A stretch of 64,000 bases of DNA from an uncultured Lachnospiraceae bacterium. GTDB taxonomy: Bacteria > Bacillota > Clostridia > Lachnospirales > Lachnospiraceae. The DNA lies in the NCBI GenBank assembly GCA_947164865.1, contig CAMUYA010000018.1, forward strand, positions 1 through 64,000. The letters run 5' to 3'. A program made the position numbers and the translations under genes. Each line of letters starts with the position of its first letter. Positions within the stretch are counted from its first letter, which is position 1. The notes below the pieces were generated by a model. It saw nothing but the letters and a program-made list of their open reading frames with translations. It made no database searches and was not told where the DNA came from. Shown here piece after piece: positions 61,667 to 64,000 of the stretch.

Positions 61667-62671
61667 TTAGAATTCCCAGCTCTTTGGAACAAAAAGCCTG
61701 TCAAATATATCGATGGCATATCTGTCACTCATGCAGGCCACATAATCGCAAGTTACTCTCTCAAGCTTTTCTCCCCTGTCCATAAGGTCTTTAAACTGCT
61801 GCGGAAGCTTGTCGGGATGCTTATAAAAATATATGTAAAGCCTCCGTATAAGCTCTTCGGCTTTTCCTTCCTCGGATTTTGCCGCGGGATTGGTGTAGAC
61901 GTTTTCAAACATAAAAGCTCTGATAGCCCGCATGGCTCCGCCCACTCTTTCCGACATAACGATATCGTTTTTATCGGTGCTGTTCGTTATTATGTCGTGG
62001 ATCAGAGTATCCAGCCTCTCACCGGGAGTGTTTCCCAGAATGTCTCTCACCTCGGAGGGGATATCCGACTCCTTCATTATTCCTGCTCTGACTGCATCAT
62101 CTATGTCATGATGAATGTATGCGATCTTATCGGAGAACCTCACGACTTTGCCCTCGAGTGTGGAGGGTTTGCCGCTGGTCTGATGGTTTCTGATCCCGTC
62201 TCTGGTCTCCCATGTAAGATTAAGTCCCTGGTTGTCCTTTTCAAGCAGCTCAACCATCCGCACGCTCTGTTCGCTGTGTTCGAATCCAAGAGGACAGACA
62301 TCGTTAAGGGCTCTCTCACCGGCGTGACCGAAGGGAGTGTGCCCCAGATCATGCCCCAAAGCGATAGCTTCCGTGAGGTCCTCGTTCAGGCGAAGTGCTT
62401 TTGCAATTGTTCTCGCATTCTGGGAAACTTCAAGAGTGTGAGTAAGCCTTGTCCTGTAATGGTCACCCTCGGGAGCAAGGAAAACCTGGGTTTTATCCTT
62501 GAGCCTTCTGAATGATTTACAGTGGATGATGCGATCACGGTCACGCTGATAGACAGGACGGATATCGCACTGCGGCTCTTCCTTGTCCCTGCCCCTCGAC
62601 TGTGAACTGAGCGCAGCATACTCGCTCAGATATTCTCTTTCTCTCTGTTCAAGACTCTCTCTGATAGTCAT
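61667..62671 (-). CDS. dgt: dGTP triphosphohydrolase-like HD protein
   Basis: Dgt-type enzymes hydrolyse dGTP or other dNTPs to nucleoside and triphosphate. The HD-domain metal site is in HTLEVSQNA, GHDLGHTPFGHAGE and SDKIAYIHHDIDDA. RVFLAPEGDHYRTRLTHT-type sequence marks the substrate side. The 334-residue length is that of the short Clostridia group. It opens the dgt-dnaG-rpoD unit. GAAAGGA precedes the ATG. Confidence 0.95.
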   Translation of the reverse strand: MTIRESLEQREREYLSEYAALSSQSRGRDKEEPQCDIRPVYQRDRDRIIHCKSFRRLKDKTQVFLAPEGDHYRTRLTHTLEVSQNARTIAKALRLNEDLTEAIALGHDLGHTPFGHAGERALNDVCPLGFEHSEQSVRMVELLEKDNQGLNLTWETRDGIRNHQTSGKPSTLEGKVVRFSDKIAYIHHDIDDAVRAGIMKESDIPSEVRDILGNTPGERLDTLIHDIITNSTDKNDIVMSERVGGAMRAIRAFMFENVYTNPAAKSEEGKAEELIRRLYIYFYKHPDKLPQQFKDLMDRGEKLERVTCDYVACMSDRYAIDIFDRLFVPKSWEF

Positions 62672-62840
62672 TGTGATACTTAAGATCCTTTCGAAATGTG
62701 CGGCATATATCTGAAAGTTTCAGGGGGCCACACTTTTTAGTATTCCGAGTCCGCATCCTTTTTCCTTTTAAATATTTTAAATTTTTTTAGTTTTTTTAGT
62801 TATTTCGAAAAGAAACCGCGAATTTGCTGATTTTTTTCTG

Positions 62841-62869
62841 TTGACTTTTATGATTTAAAGCGTTATGCT
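62841..62869 (+). promoter_or_regulatory. Promoter of the symporter gene
   Basis: TTGACT (62841-62846) is 17 bp from TATGCT (62864-62869), followed by AAGGAG ahead of the ATG at 62911. The AT-rich region between dgt and this promoter (62672-62840) holds a CTGAAAGTTTCAG palindrome at 62711-62723 that could be a regulator site; nothing else is seen there. Confidence 0.72.
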
Positions 62870-62910
62870 TTAAAGTGCTAAAGTAAAAATCACAACAAGG
62901 AGATTCAACA

Positions 62911-64000
62911 ATGGTTATCAAGATTCTAATGCTCGTCATCTTCTTTGCGGTAATGCTGACAATCGGTTTTATCTGCCGCAAGAATGCCACTGATGTCAAC
63001 GGATTCGTGCTCGGCGGCCGTTCGGTCGGTCCCTGGGTTACCGCTTTCGCCTACGGTACATCCTACTTCTCGGCGGTTATATTTGTCGGTTACGCAGGAC
63101 AGTTCGGATGGAAATACGGCATCGCAACAACTTGGGTCGGCATCGGTAATGCCCTTCTCGGTTCTTTCCTTGCATGGAGGATTCTCGGCCGCCGTACAAG
63201 GATCATGACACAGCATCTGGACTCGGCCACCATGCCGCAGTTTTTCAACTCCAGATTCGGAAGTCCTGCGCTTAAGATTGCCGCATCGGTAATAACCTTT
63301 ATTTTCCTTATCCCGTACACCGCCTCTCTTTACAACGGTCTCTCCCGTCTGTTTGAGATGGCTTTCCATGTGGATTATTCCATCTGCGTTATCGTAATGG
63401 CGATACTGACAGGTATTTACGTAATCGCCGGCGGATACATGGCAACAGCTATAAATGATTTCATTCAGGGAATTATCATGTTGATCGGCATCGTGGCCGT
63501 AATAGCGGCAGTGCTCAGCAGCCATGGCGGATTCATCGGTTCTCTCGATGCTCTGGCAAGGGTGACTGACGATACAGTAGCTACAACACCCGGAATATTT
63601 GCTTCCTTCTTTGGCCCCGATCCCTTCAATCTGCTGGGAGTAGTGCTTCTTACCTCACTCGGAACATGGGGACTTCCTCAGATGGTTCAGAAGTTCTATG
63701 CAATAAAGAGCGAGCGCTCTATCTCAACCGGAACCTTCGTTTCCACCTTCTTCGCCATCATCGTTGCCGGCGGATGCTATTTCCTGGGCGGCTTCGGAAG
63801 ACTCTACTCGGATGTTATCGATGTTAAGACGGACGGATTTGATGCGATCATTCCCGCAATGCTTGCAAATCTGCCGAATATACTTATTGCGATAGTGATA
63901 GTGCTGGTTCTTTCCGCTTCGATGTCCACACTCTCATCACTGGTACTTACAAGCTCATCAACTCTTACACTCGATCTTCTCAAAGGTCATGTGGTCAAGA
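62911..64000 (+). CDS. Sodium:solute symporter, partial at right edge
   Basis: The first 363 residues of a sodium/solute symporter (SSS) family protein are present; the C-terminus lies beyond the window. About nine membrane helices are visible. Family motifs include GFVLGGRSVGPWVTAFAYGTSYFSA near the start and the sodium-site segment YIVIAGGYMATAINDFIQG-like sequence near residue 170. ASMSTLSSLVLTSSS near 335 is a second signature. Substrates of the family include proline, pantothenate, acetate and sugars; none can be chosen here. AAGGAG lies 9 nt before the ATG. It is a single gene with its own promoter, divergent from dgt. Confidence 0.9.
   Translation, partial: MVIKILMLVIFFAVMLTIGFICRKNATDVNGFVLGGRSVGPWVTAFAYGTSYFSAVIFVGYAGQFGWKYGIATTWVGIGNALLGSFLAWRILGRRTRIMTQHLDSATMPQFFNSRFGSPALKIAASVITFIFLIPYTASLYNGLSRLFEMAFHVDYSICVIVMAILTGIYVIAGGYMATAINDFIQGIIMLIGIVAVIAAVLSSHGGFIGSLDALARVTDDTVATTPGIFASFFGPDPFNLLGVVLLTSLGTWGLPQMVQKFYAIKSERSISTGTFVSTFFAIIVAGGCYFLGGFGRLYSDVIDVKTDGFDAIIPAMLANLPNILIAIVIVLVLSASMSTLSSLVLTSSSTLTLDLLKGHVVK

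Overview
The window reads as chromosomal DNA of an anaerobic Gram-positive Clostridia bacterium, most likely a Lachnospiraceae member of the Butyrivibrio/Pseudobutyrivibrio type. The reasons are the six-cysteine SCIFF peptide with its radical SAM maturase, a dgt-dnaG-rpoD-trmK block, an ECF transporter set, a class A RNase P RNA, DUF6320 and Ltp-type proteins, TTG starts behind strong Shine-Dalgarno sites, and TTGACA/TATAAT promoters. There are no rRNA genes, CRISPR arrays, phage structural genes or insertion sequences. Most genes are on the minus strand.

Layout. 1-3.3 kb is the end of an integrated element: two coiled-coil-rich orphan proteins, a decayed gene tail and a tyrosine recombinase ending 10 bp from the 3' end of a tRNA-Leu(AAG) gene. 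3.4-9.9 kb holds recJ, secDF, a lone receiver protein and the SCIFF pair scfA/scfB. 10-21.8 kb is a long minus-strand run: nnr and deoB, then a catalytically complete HD-GYP protein, a 1413-residue hybrid kinase with a periplasmic-type propeller, and a second HD-GYP protein that has lost its metal ligands. 21.9-27.6 kb is a plus-strand corrinoid uptake operon behind a cobalamin riboswitch: two DUF4430 proteins, one with the domain pair of animal intrinsic factor, then ECF T, fused A-A and S subunits. 27.6-31.7 kb has apbE and a hydrolase/acyltransferase/DUF6320 trio. 31.8-37.3 kb has trkA-trkH with a DtxR-type repressor, then a surface transglutaminase with Ltp repeats. 37.5-39.5 kb has a nitroreductase and pyrBI. 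39.6-46.8 kb is a metal region: a MATE pump, two COG0523 GTPases, larE-larC-larB for the nickel-pincer cofactor, and two small membrane proteins. 46.9-52.5 kb has an ECF sigma/anti-sigma pair, pepF, a YlmH protein and a cytosolic GH5 enzyme. 52.5-62.7 kb has a Tet(M)-like GTPase fused to a YacP/Rae1-type nuclease domain, rnpB, a TGS-linked nucleoside kinase, trmK, rpoD, dnaG and dgt. The window closes in a sodium:solute symporter.

The two strongest candidates for new biology are the riboswitch-controlled corrinoid system with an intrinsic-factor-like membrane protein (21.97-27.55 kb), and the translation GTPase joined in one chain to a ribosome-dependent RNase-type domain (52.49-55.19 kb). 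Weaker but notable are the paired active and degenerate HD-GYP proteins, the GTPase fused to a TIGR03943-type domain beside the lar genes, the transglutaminase-Ltp surface protein, and a 151-bp nested palindromic element that touches the rpoD stop codon. All family names come from reading motifs by eye; no database search was run.
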